A DNA stretch of 64,000 nt from Lycorma delicatula (lineage: Eukaryota > Arthropoda > Insecta > Hemiptera > Fulgoridae): contig NC_134458.1 in assembly GCF_047948215.1 (NCBI RefSeq), positions 86,135,260-86,199,259 on the forward strand, written 5' to 3'. Of this stretch, positions 48,176 through 59,414 are shown piece after piece (position 1 is the stretch's first letter; every line of letters starts with the position of its first letter). Made by a program: the position numbers and the translations under genes. The notes beneath the pieces were generated by a model. That model saw only the letters and a list, made by a program, of their open reading frames with translations. It was not told where the DNA came from and searched no databases.

Positions 48176-48409
48176 TTGCATCGAATTAGTTTTCTTTATG
48201 AGTAATTCACCGATTATAGTAAACTTTCAAGGTTATATGATACTTTTTTAAAGTATAATACTGAAAAAAATCATATGCAACAGAAAAAACCTCTTTCTAT
48301 GGTTGTGTACTAGGTTATAAGATCTTTGTTTTCAAATAAATAATAAAACTGACAAAAACATAACGTGATCGAAGTATAATTGTGAATGGTAAAGTGGTGA
48401 AATACATCT

Positions 48410-48698
48410 TTCTTTCTTTTTCCTGTTTAAGCCTCCGGTAACTACCGTTTAGATAATACTTCAGAGGATGATATGTATGAGTGTAAATGAAGTGTAGTCT
48501 TGTACATTCTCAGTTCGACCATTCCTGAGATGTGTGGTTAATTAAAACCCAACCACCAAAGAACACCGGTATCCACGACCTAGTATTCAAATCCGTGTAA
48601 AAATAGCTGGCTTTACTAGGACTTGAACGCTGAACTCTCGTCTTCCAAATCAGCTGATTTGGGAAGACGCGTTCACCACTAGACCAACCCGGTGGGTT
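48410..48698 (-). mobile_element. tRNA-derived SINE, copy 1 of type 1
   Basis: On the minus strand: head at 48698 with box A-like 'ggtctagtggt' (48675-48685) and box B-like 'gttcaagtcctag' (48616-48628). A unique body follows, then the tail 'catcctctgaagtattat' and 'ccggaggcttaaacagg' ending in AAAG repeats. It is transcribed in principle by Pol III and moved by LINE enzyme. Between box A and box B lies a near-perfect palindrome centred on cagctg. Confidence 0.82.
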
Positions 48699-48796
48699 AC
48701 TACTATTCTTATTATTTATTTTATTTTTGATTTGTCTTTTATATTTATGTTCTTAAAGTAATAAATTGTAATTATATAAACATTTTCATTTGTCAA

Positions 48797-48830
48797 TCTG
48801 ATCGAGCCGCGTATTCGCGGCTCGATCAGA
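48797..48830. repeat. GC-rich hairpin, 15-bp stem
   Basis: tctgatcgagccgcg (48797-48811), loop tatt, then its exact complement (48816-48830). It stands at the left edge of the LTR-like repeat copy A in otherwise AT-rich DNA. Confidence 0.92.
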
Positions 48831-49508
48831 ATATTGGGATAGTCTTTAACCAGCAGTCTTGTATTAACAACAACAGCACAATAGGTAAAACAAGTATAAA
48901 ATTCTTTTACTGCAAATACCTTTCCTGTTCACAAATAAAACTACCCTAACAGTTATGAATGAAATGTAGTACATTATCCCTTTCACTTATAGTCTTACAG
49001 TAACTTACGGAACCATTACTTGTGACGTTACCTTAGTTACACCGTCTTAGTTCACTTTGAAATTCGCTCCTTCACTGACCTCTTCCCAGAATACTCTCCC
49101 GGACTGATTCGCAGACTCTCATCCCGCAGACTCTCCTTGCGGAACTGACATCATAACGTCTTGCGTAGACTCATTTCGCAGTTTAACTGATCTTCCCTGG
49201 AGTATTTATACTCCTATCCTCTTTAGCCGGACCCAACTTGAAGCTTGAGAATGATTGACCTAGCCCTTTCGCTCCAATGAATTCCTAATCTTGGTCCGTA
49301 ACTCTTCTCACGGAACGAACATCTTTTTAGGTGTGTCTCAGTGGACAGTATTACAAAAGACGATTGTTAAACGGACCTGTTACCTTTACTTAAAGAGTTC
49401 TTTATGCCCGTTTATGGATTCCTTCCATTATTATATTTTCTACCACTTTCTTCTTAATTGGCAAGAATTCGTTACTCAGGTCCGCTATACCGGTCTTCTT
49501 ACAATATT
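48806..49508 (+). repeat. LTR-like repeat, copy A (diverged)
   Basis: Matches copy B (53969-54947) at the start ('gcggctcgat.ag.atattg') and over the last ~250 bp, for example 'aaacggacctgtta.cttta', 'ccgtaactcttctc', and the end 'ggtccgctataccggtct'. Internal parts are poorly alignable by eye. No open frame of note; the 49291 frame is a chance one. Confidence 0.65.
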
Positions 49509-50790
49509 ATAATATAAAATAGTAAATGTAATAAACATTATATATATTAAAATTATAAAATATTAAATCTTCCTATTAAATACAAAAATATCATATGCAA
49601 TATTAAATGCTAGTTTGAATATAAAATAATGAAGCCTAAAAAAGAAAGATATGAAATAAAAACGAAATATATTCCGTATTAAAAACGTAGAACTGTAGAG
49701 TTGATCAAGTGACACATTCAGAAAATGCACTTCAAGTCTCTCAGAAATAAGACTGCTCCAAGTATGAACATGTTAGACATAAACACGCTTTCTTGTATGC
49801 ATGCTAGGTGCATGCTATTCTTGACACTTGCCTTTCGAACTCGCGCGCAGACATTTGTGTTAGTGGCCTGCTATCGATAATATCATTTACATAATTATAA
49901 AATTTACTAATAACATTCAGATATGACGAGATTATAATTTATGGTGATTTCAAAAAAATACCCTGGCAATAACGAGTTAGTTAACAACAGTTATAAACAT
50001 AAGTGGGAAATTTAAGTGTATTATTAATTAGGTGGGTATATGTTTACTTAAAGAGAAAAGGAACTGACCATTTTCTCCCCACCTGTCTAATAAATTATTC
50101 TTGTTCCATAATTTATAATTTATATAGCATCTAACGATAGCTCTGGAAGGATCGAAACATCTCTCGATACCATGACCATACCAGGGATGTAAGGTTATGT
50201 AGAGTATTAATAGATTTATAATAGAATCACAATATTTTTGTATCTTTGATATATGGAATTGAAAAAATGCAGCTGATGAAATGTAAAACAATACAAAATT
50301 AACTGAATTCTAAATTATTGTTATAACCAGTTCGCTAAACCGGTTAAATTTTTTTTCCATTATAAATATTTATTTATAAGGAACTTAAATTTAATAACAT
50401 TTATCTCTGGGAATGATTTTCAATTACTTTTAAAGTTAATAACACGTTCTAGATTGTTTCTTTTTATATGAAGTACGTACAACTTCGATACGAATTCTAT
50501 TTAATGATATGCCGTTTACGTCATACAACGTCAAAGAATATATGGGTATGCATAAAATGTTGCTCCGTAATTAAAATAAACCTACATCTGTAATTGACAT
50601 CTAGATGTATCAGAACAGTATATAATATATATAAAACAACATATCATGACCGATTCATAATAAAACAACCCCAACAAAAACTACTGTAGATAAATTGATG
50701 AAAATTTGTGTACACGTTCTTGTTACGGTTTAAGTGCATACTAAGAAAGGATTTTTTGAAATTTCGTATTGCAAGGATTAAAATAGAGTA
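49509..50790. other. AT-rich spacer, nothing recognised
   Basis: No gene or defined repeat recognised. Confidence 0.5.
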
Positions 50791-50794
50791 AAAA

Positions 50795-51200
50795 TTAAAC
50801 TTACTATTTTTTTTCATTTCTCAGTCACAAATTAAGTTATCAACTTGATTTTTGGTGTGTGTAATCTTCTTGTAATTATTTAAAAATCAATTTATAGATT
50901 GATTTTTAAATTCCTACTTTAAAGGTTTAAAATGGGTTTTGAATTTTTTCTTGAAACTGTTTTCTCAATTTCTCTGTAAAAAAATATAGCTACTTGATTT
51001 TTGGTAAGTGTAACTTTCATGTGAATATCTAAAAACCAATATCTAAATTTTTTGAAATTCGACCTTGAAAGGTAAAAAGATTTTGAACAAATTTTCTGCA
51101 TTTCCGCTTATACTAAACGATATATTCACTCGATTTGGGCTTGCAAATACTCTTAAGATAAATATTAAAAGCCATTTTCGATTTTTTTTTATTTCTGTTT
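50795..51200 (+). repeat. Degenerate tandem repeat, about 3 units of ~135 bp
   Basis: Each unit has a T-rich 'catttct..' start, 'cttgatttttggt.gtgtaa', 'aaatat.taaaaacca' and 'acctttaaaggt'-like blocks. Starts of the 'a.ctcgattt'-type block are near 50846, 50992 and 51126. The unit style resembles arrays seen within insect repeats. Not a gene. Confidence 0.7.
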
Positions 51201-53964
51201 TTTAAAAGGTGTGACAGTGTACATGTGTATATGAGGTGGCTCAACCAACCTTTACTGTATCCAACTTTTTTTAGCCACTGCCACTTTTATTGTATGTACG
51301 ACGCGGTGTACTGTATGTACACCTGGCCCCGGATACTTGACAAAAAAAAATGTTTTAATTAAAAACAATGAAAAACGAAGTACAGTCACTTTCTAGTGGT
51401 GTTTGTCGGGTAATGCTAATAACCGGACAAATACATTTTTACCTATACTTTGTACGGGTAACCACTATAGCTACTATTTTTAAGATGTAGGTCGATAATT
51501 TTGAAATCTGCATTTTTTCAGATTACTCAGAGTTTCAGGTCCTGTACTGACCAAACTGTTTCTCTGAAGAAATTACAATACACGGATAGTTTTTGTAAAT
51601 TTAACAGGCATTTTTATATATAGTTTATTATACATTCTTATTTTTAGTTATTATTCTCACAAGCTTGAGTTTAATAAACATAGGGAGTCCAGAGTCCCCT
51701 GGCTAGACTGGGCGTGCCCCTGACCGGCTAGTATATATAGTTATAGTATATATAGTATTATAGTATATAGTATTATAGTTATAGTATATATAGTATATAT
51801 AGTTTCCGGTGAGTATGAACCTTAATATTAAGGTTATAATTATATTTATATTATAATATGTTGCTTAAAATCAGTATTTCAATAACTTGCTACCGTAAAG
51901 TAATTTAGCATTTCGTTTTGTCATATTTTATTCTCGAATCTTTTTACAGTTAAATTAAATAATTTTACGTTTCATTAAAAAAAAAACCTGAAGAGAAGCA
52001 TTCATACATTTTGATAACGTTTTAACCATTCTTGGCTTTTCAAATGATTGAATCGTGAATATTACTAAATAATAGTTGCTGATTAAACTATTAAATATTT
52101 GTAGGTTATTACTGTTACTCATATACATTTTCTCATTGTCCTCGCCCAGTTTTGCCGTTCTTGGGCGAATGGTTTTCCAACAAACCGCCATTTTTATGTA
52201 GTGGCTATTTCATTCAGGAATGCTTATCAAAAAAATAAAAAATAAATAAATATAGCCCTAATAAAAAACCAGTTATCATTACGTGGGTGAATTGATATTT
52301 GCAAATAAAAATGTTATTAATTATTTCACATCAATAAGGGCAATTTATACTAAATATTTTCTTCTAAATTGTTCCTCAGTCCCTTCTCTTAATAATATTA
52401 TCTATGTATTACTCGTCAAAGTTCACCAAACTTACTTGACGCACAAGGGGATGATGGATTGCTGGACCAGCGACTGGTTTCTTGTTACCTTTCATGTCCT
52501 GTCGCGATACACTGTCCCTTTCATTGTACTGTGAGCAGTGCCAATACTACTTCAGACACCCGAGGGAGAATTACTGCCCACCTATATGTTTATGCTTTCT
52601 AAACTTTGATGAGTAATGGTGTTTATTAAGATGTAAGGGTTCTTATACTTTTCTTTTCAATAGTTAATGTTATTTAAAAAACATTTTTCAAACAACACTC
52701 CGTTCTTATCTTAGTTATGGTTAATTTTAATTAGTATACAGATCTTATTATTCACTAAAATGAATGTACCAGTTTAAAAAATAATATTCACAAGTGACAA
52801 TTTTTAAATGAAACAGATATTACTTAGATACAGCGAATTACTATAAAAATTGTTAGTCCAAATTTGAGAGGATAATGAGAAAATTAGGGATTTTATAGAT
52901 TTTTTTTACAACTCCGGCATGGACATTAATTTAAGTAAGCTAATGAATTTTATAAAATATGTACTTTACTAATTTTCCTTTATTTTTTTTGACCAGAAAC
53001 TCCAATAATGAAATGGATTGCATTTATTACTCACAATGTTTTTTTTTCATGTTGTTCCTCAAATCTTGCATCCTTAATTTAACTTCCTGACATTGACGAT
53101 TGATGAAATTTTTGCGCAGTTACTAAGGTCAGGTGACAATACAATATTCCACAATTACTTCTGCAAACATCCCCCCGTACGAGGATAAATTAAGGGTACG
53201 GGTGTAAAATTAGAAATTTCAGTAATGATGTTATCTTTTGAAATCCAAATTAATCTACTAATTAAACTCATGCAATTTATCATAATAATTTGATAAAAAA
53301 TATGACTAAAAAGTATAAAGCAAGTTTTTAAAAATTTCTGTAATATCATTTTAACAAAAGAATGACAGGAATAATTAAATATGAACCACTCTCGAGTTTT
53401 TACTACTGTCATAAAGGGGGCTATTTATATTCAGACATCAGGCAAATTATAAGATTAACAATATAAATTTTACCCGCTGAAAAATCAGCAGAAATTTTCC
53501 TTTTTTTATTTCGTTCAATCTGAGAGTATTTTAAGAATTTCCTTTTCCTTTTCCGTATTTATTTTTATAATATAGTTCCTTATGTAAAATTAGGAACTAG
53601 CATTCCTTCTCTCGTATGCAATATTTGAACAGTTAAAACAAAAATAATATGGTTTTGCCTCCATAATTATAATATAATTTTTTTTAATGATTAATTCCGA
53701 TAGCGTCTTCAGGACGTGTTCTCTCTTTAATAAGATAAATCTGTGCCGTATTTGTTTTCGTAATGATTGTAATTCGGATCACCGATTTGATATCTACGTT
53801 TTAGTTAATTAACAAACAAACGTCTTTGGAACATGCTCATAAATATTTTACATTCTTTAAAAGGATTCAAAGAACTGCTCTTTAATTTGTTCTATTGATG
53901 GTTCTAGATTAATTTTAGCAGTAATATTTTTGAAGATGATGAGATTGTTGTTTTATATACATAC
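51201..53964. other. AT-rich spacer with a small minisatellite
   Basis: At 51730-51805 the units 'tagtatata' and 'tagttatagtatata' alternate several times. Around 52430-52600 the GC content rises, but neither strand shows a recognisable protein. Otherwise nothing. Confidence 0.5.
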
Positions 53965-53968
53965 ATAT

Positions 53969-54947
53969 TGTCGCGTGTTGGCGGCTCGACAGGATATTGA
54001 GAGAGTAACAACTAAAACTTTTTATATAGATACAATTTATTAGTCGAAGAACATAGAAAATAAGATAAATAAATAATAATACTAATAGTAATAATAAACG
54101 ACAATAATAATAATAGTGAATAAATGACATACAAAATAGTATTTCAAATAACGACAAGACTTGTTTAAAGATAAAATTTAAAGATTTGTTTAAATTATAA
54201 AAACCAGAATACAGTCCAATTGACTGTATTCTGGTTTTTAGGAATTAATTCTGGCAAGGAATTAATTTATCTTATCATTATAATGGCCGTCAATATTAAC
54301 ACCTAATATTGCATTAACCACAAGGTAAGATTAGATATGTATAAAGTTCATACGATTCCATTCTCTGCAAATACTATTACCTCTGCTGTTTACAATAAAA
54401 TTATCCTACACTTTCTGAATGAATTTAATACTGTCACTTTCATTACTGTCTACCAATAACTCACCGAACAACTTCCTGCATTCACCCACTATCCACACTG
54501 GAATGCTTGTGACCTACTCTTCCCTCGTTGTTACCAAACGTTTACTCATAACACAATCGCGTCGAACACGGCCTCTTAACCCTCGCTTAACTCTACTCGA
54601 TTAATACTCATTGTCTCACTGTTACCTGTAGTATTTACATTCCCTGGCCTGCAGAACCAGTACCCACCTCATTTCTTAACTGTTGAAACGTAGTACTTTC
54701 ATCTTCCGCGCCCTTACATTTTTCCATAAATTCCTATTCCGGCCCGGTAACTCTTCTCGTCGAACAACAGCTGTTGTAGGTGTATCACTGTCTGTACTAT
54801 AAATAACATATTTTTAAACGGACCTGTTAGCCTTAGAAAAGGATCCCTTTTAGTTCCTTTCTGTATTACTTTCATTATTATTTTTCATACATTCTTCACA
54901 GTTGGAAGGAATCCGTTACCCTGGTCCGTTATACTGGTCCTGCGACA
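53969..54947 (+). repeat. Probable solo LTR, copy B, 979 bp
   Basis: Begins TGTCGC and ends GCGACA, the TG...CA inverted ends expected of LTRs, and is flanked by the 4-bp repeat atat (53965-53968 and 54948-54951). A diverged copy lies at 48806-49508. No internal retrovirus-like genes adjoin it, hence solo LTR as best reading. A short-TIR DNA element is the alternative, and the atat duplication is weak evidence in such AT-rich DNA. Confidence 0.55.
54199..54239. repeat. Perfect 18-bp hairpin inside the LTR-like repeat
   Basis: aaaaaccagaatacagtc (54199-54216), loop caatt, exact complement at 54222-54239. Absent from copy A as far as I can see. Confidence 0.93.
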
Positions 54948-54951
54948 ATAT

Positions 54952-55488
54952 TTATATATAACTGTACGGGTTATAGGTGACTGGTAATGAGACATAACAT
55001 GAGACATTCCCGAAAATAATGAAAAACTATACTAAAAATAAATAATCCCAGGTTTACTAGAGAAAAAGAGAAAATAAGAAGTGAAGTAACTTCCCTTTGC
55101 ATTTTATATCGAACCAAATAAATGTACTGTTTCATATGAGCATGACAAGCTGAAATCAAAATGCAGTTGATATTGGTCGAAGTAGTAACACTTTCACTCT
55201 GTTGTAATCTGATCATTCACAGAAAAAAACATTTTTACTTGCTTTCCCTATTTCCCAGATGAATTATATACGTTAAAACAAAATAAAAGTATGTTAGATT
55301 TATTGCAATTAAATAAAAATACTCCTTTCCGTTGTATAACGATGTATTACGTATATGTTATGTTGTACAACTCATTTTCATTTTTCATTAAACAAAATTG
55401 TGCTGGCTTTTAATGATTATATTAACTGGCTTAGTATATTTTAAACGCTTAATATTGAGTTTAAAAAAAAAGCTGATTTACAGTTAGC
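54952..55488. other. Spacer, nothing recognised
   Basis: No gene or repeat recognised. Confidence 0.5.
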
Positions 55489-55497
55489 AAATATTGA

Positions 55498-55653
55498 GCA
55501 TTGCCGTCCTCCGTGGCCCGAGTGGTAGCGTCTCGGCCTTTCATCCAGAGATCCCTGGTTCAAATCCCGGTAAGGCATGGCATTTTCATCGCTACTTGTC
55601 ATACATCTCATCCTCTGAAGTAATACCTAACGGTGGTTCCGGAGGTAAAAAAG
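55498..55653 (+). mobile_element. tRNA-Glu-like SINE (type 2), short
   Basis: Flanked by a 9-bp target duplication aaatattga (55489-55497 and 55654-55662). The head has box A 'tggcccgagtgg' (55514-55525), an anticodon-like loop 'ctttcat' (TTC, as in tRNA-Glu) and box B 'ggttcaaatcc' (55557-55567). The 3' part 'catcctctgaagtaatacct' and 'ttccggaggtaaa' is the tail also found in the type 1 SINEs at 48.4 and 55.9 kb. No 3' CCA or good acceptor stem, so not a tRNA gene. Confidence 0.85.
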
Positions 55654-55870
55654 AAATATTGACTATTAACTATATATTATAGTTCATGCAGTTTATCGTG
55701 TCATCATGATGTCTATTTGAAATGTATTTCATTGTATTTTTATTTCATATAAGTATTTATTTATATTATGTAGTGTATTTAAAGAAAAAATTGTGGGATT
55801 TTTACTGTTTTTGTTTCAGGATTTGTATATAAATAATTGATAAGTCACTTATTCACTTATTGATTAATAA

Positions 55871-56125
55871 GTGAACGCGTCTTCCCAAATCAGCTGATTT
55901 CGAAGTCGAGAGTTCTAGCGTTCAAATCCTAGTAAAGTCAGTTATTTGTATACGGATTTGAATACTAGATCGTGGATACCGGTGTTCTTTGGTGGTTGGA
56001 TTTCAAGTAACCACACATCTCAAGAATGGTCGAACTGAGACTGTACAAGACCACTTCATTTACACTCATACATATCATCCACTGAAGTAATACCTTAACG
56101 GCAATTCTCGGAGGTTAAACAGGGA
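55871..56125 (+). mobile_element. tRNA-derived SINE type 1, 5'-truncated copy
   Basis: Matches the reverse complement of 48410-48678 from 'gtgaacgcgtcttccc' to 'ggaggttaaacaggg', including the cagctg-centred palindrome, the box B-like 'gcgttcaaatcctag' and 'ggataccggtgttctttggt'. The box A end is missing. Confidence 0.85.
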
Positions 56126-56730
56126 AAAGAAGCGGCCCCTTTTTTAAAAAAACTAATTCTGCATGAGAAAAATGTACCCGGCGTATTTTTAAAAAAATGC
56201 AAACGCACAATTGTTCTTATTAAGGTTAAACATTTTAAACCTGCTCCAACATAGCACAAAAAAATAAATATAAAAACCAACAGATTTACCATTCCATTGA
56301 AAACTCAAATTTTTTCCAGGCTTGTATTTTTTTTTTTGAAATGATTCTTACTTAATTAGGGTGTAAAAATATACGTCAGTCATAATTTAAAATCTTTCCA
56401 ACCCAAAATAAACGTATTTTCTAGGTCATTAAAATCTTTGTAGCTAAATGCTTGAACATAGAAATAGGTAGAAGCTGTCAAAACATTTTAACATTTGTGT
56501 TAGACGTAACCGTCCAAGTTTTATTTCATCTAGTTGACATGGAATATTATTTTAGAGTAAATAGAATAAAAGATGTTTTTATTTACTTTGTTAACAGAGG
56601 TAGAAGAAAGTTAGAAACGTAAATACTAATGGCAAAAACAATTTCAGTCAGGTATTTACGTTACAAATATAATTTTATAAATAAATTATATTCGTAAAAT
56701 AAGGCTACAGAAAATTAAAATTAAAATTTT
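56126..56730. other. AT-rich spacer, nothing recognised
   Basis: No gene recognised. 56731-56741 is the left target duplication of RTE copy 3. Confidence 0.5.
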
Positions 56731-56741
56731 ATTGTAATCAA

Positions 56742-59403
56742 AAATAATGGGCAAGAAGGAGTAGGTTTCATAATGAACAAGAAGATAGGGAAGAGAGTAG
56801 AGTATTTCAAAACGCATAGCGATAGAATCATTGTAATAAGGGTAAAATCAAAACCTAAACCGACAACGATTGTTAACGTCTATATGCCTACAAGCGCCCA
56901 TGATGATGATGAGGTAGAGTGTGTATACGACGACATTGATGAAGCAATTAAACACGTAAAAGGAGATGAAAATTTAATAATAGTTGGAGATTGGAATGCA
57001 AGCATTGGAAAAGGCAAGGAAGGAAATATAGTGGCTGAATACGGGCTGGGCAAAAGGAATGAAAGAGGGGACCGACTTATAGAGTTTTGCACGAAGTATA
57101 GTTTAGTAATTGCCAACACCCAATTTAAAAATCATAATAGAAGAATATACACTTGGAAAAAGCCAGGCGGTACTGGAAGGAATCAGATAGATTATATCAC
57201 GGTTAAGCAAAGATTTAGAAATAAACTCGTTGACTGCAAAACTTACCCTGGAGCAGACATTGATAGCGACCATAATTTGGTGATAATGAAATGTAGATTG
57301 GGGTTTAAAACCTGAAGAAAAGGTGTCAGATGAATCGGTGGAATTTAGAGAGGCTTGAGGAAAAGGAGGTAAAGAAGATTATTGAACAGAACATCGTAAT
57401 AGGTCTGAGAAAAAAGATAAGGTAGAAAATGTAGAAGAAGAATGGGAGAATGTTAAAAAGGAAATTCTTAAATCAGCAGAAGCAAACTTAGGCGGAATAA
57501 AGAGAACTGGTAGAAAACCTTGGGTTTCAGACGATATATTGCAACTGATGGATGAACGTACAAAATATAAGAATGCTGGTGATGAAGAAAGTAAAAGGAA
57601 CTATCGGCAATTAAGAAATGCTATAAACAGGAAGTGCAAACTGGCGAATGATGAGTGGATTAAAGAAAAGTGTTCAGAAGTGGAAAGAGAAATGAACATT
57701 GGTAAAATAGACGGAGCATACAGGAAAGTTAAGGAAAATTTTGGGGTACATAAATTAAAATCTAATGATGTGTTAAACAAAGATGGTACACCAATATATA
57801 ATACGAAAGGTAAAGTCGATAGATGGGTGGAATATATTGAAGAGTTATACGGAGGAAATGAATTAGAAAATGGTGTTATAGAGGAAGAAGAGGAAGTTGA
57901 GGAGGATGAAATGGGAGAAACAATACTGAGATCTGAATTTTAGAGAGCATTAAAAGATTTAAATGGCAGAAAGGCTCCTGGAATAGACGGAATACCTGTA
58001 GAATTACTGCGCAGTGCAGGTGAGGAAGCGATTGATAGATTATACAAACTGGTGTGTAATATTTATGAAAAGGGGGAATTTCCGTCAGACTTCAAAAAAA
58101 GTGTTATAGTCATGATACCAAAGAAAGCAGGGGCAGATAAATGTGAAGAATACAGAACAATTAGTTTAACTAGTCATGCATCAAAAATCTTAACTCGAAT
58201 TCTATACCGAAGAATTGGTGGAGAGTGGAGGAAAAGTTAGGAGAAGACCAATTTGGTTTCAGGAAAAGTATAGGGACAAGGGAAGCAATTTTAGGCCTCA
58301 GATTAATAGTAGAAGGAAGATTAAAGAAAAACAAACCAACATACTTGGCGTTTATAGACCTAGAAAAGGCATTCGATAACGTAGACTGGAATAAAATGTT
58401 CAGCATTTTAAAAAAAATAAGGTTCAAATACAGAGACAGAAGAACAATTGCTAACATGTACAGGAACCAAACCGCAACAGTAATAATTGAAGAACATAAG
58501 AAAGACGCCGTAATAAGAAAGGGAGTCCGACAAGGATGTTCCCTATCTCCGTTACTTTTTAATCTTTACATGGAACTAGCAGTTAATGATGTTAAAGAAC
58601 AATTTAGATTCGGAGTAACAGTACAAGGTGAAAAGATAAAGATGCTACGATTTGCTGATGATATAGTAATTCTAGCCGAGAGTAAAAAGGATTTAGAAGA
58701 AACAATGAACGGCATAGATGAAGTCCTACGCAAGAACTATCGCATGAAAATAAACAAGAACAAAACAAAAGTAATGAAAAGTAGTAGAAATAACAAAGAT
58801 GGACCACTGAATGTGAAAATAGGAGGAGAAAAGATTATGGAGGTAGAAGAATTTTGTTATTTGGGAAGTAGAATTACTAAAGATGCACTAAGCAGGAGCT
58901 ATATAAAATGCCGAATAGCACAAGCGAAACGAGCCTTCAGTAAGAAATATAATTTGTTTACATCAAAAATTAATTTAAATGTCAGGAAAAGATTTTTGAA
59001 AGTATATGTTTGGGTGTCGCTTTATGTGGAAGTGAAACTTGGACAATCGGAGTATCTGAGAAAAAAAGATTAGAAGCTTTTGAAATGTGGTACTATAGGA
59101 GAGTGACCAATGAAGAGGTATTGCGGCAAATAGATGAAGAAAGAAGCATTTGGAAAAATATAGTTAAACGAAGAGACAGACTTATAGGCCACATACTAAG
59201 GCATCCTGGAATAGTCGCTTTAATATTATGGAAGGACAGGTAGAAGGGAAAAATTGTGTAGGCAGGCCACGTTTGGAATATGTAAAACAAATTGTTAGGG
59301 ATGTAGGATGTAGAGGGTATACTGAAATGAAACGACTAGCACTAGATAGGGAATCTTGGAGAGCTGCATCAAACCAGTCAAATGACTGAAGACAAAAAAA
59401 AAA
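56742..59403 (+). mobile_element. RTE-like non-LTR retrotransposon, copy 3 (5'-truncated)
   Basis: Flanked by an 11-bp target duplication attgtaatcaa (56731-56741 and 59404-59414). It begins at the point equivalent to about 28583 of copy 2, so the leader and the first ~94 codons are missing, as is usual for incomplete reverse transcription. It ends in 'gactgaagac' and an A run. Nucleotide identity to copy 2 is visibly very high. Confidence 0.92.
56773..59388 (+). pseudogene. RTE-like endonuclease/reverse transcriptase, disrupted (copy 3)
   Basis: Long open pieces match the intact protein: endonuclease from MNKKIG to SDHN (56773-57315), linker (57539-57943) and RT (58225-59073) with 'FIDLEKAFDNVDW', 'RQGCSLSPLLFN' and 'FADDIVIL' intact. 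Lesions are a one-base loss after 57310, a frameshift and stop at 57421-57423, a TAG at 57941-57943, a disturbed segment at 58215-58240, and a deletion near 59102 that removes 'MLKIRWVDK'. The second and third are identical to lesions in copy 1. It is younger-looking than copy 1 but still non-coding. Confidence 0.92.
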
Positions 59404-59414
59404 ATTGTAATCAA

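Noticed and set aside
50795..51200. CRISPR array
   Set aside because: Units are degenerate, long and AT-rich with no short identical repeats and unique spacers, and the genome is eukaryotic.
52430..52600. Higher-GC stretch that could be a host exon
   Set aside because: No long frame, no splice signals worth noting and no recognisable protein on either strand.
53155..53412. 85-residue minus-strand open frame
   Set aside because: Length is within chance for this window and no domain is recognisable.
55498..55570. Functional tRNA-Glu gene
   Set aside because: Box A, box B and a TTC-like anticodon loop are present, but the acceptor stem does not pair well, and the segment is joined to a SINE tail with a target duplication.
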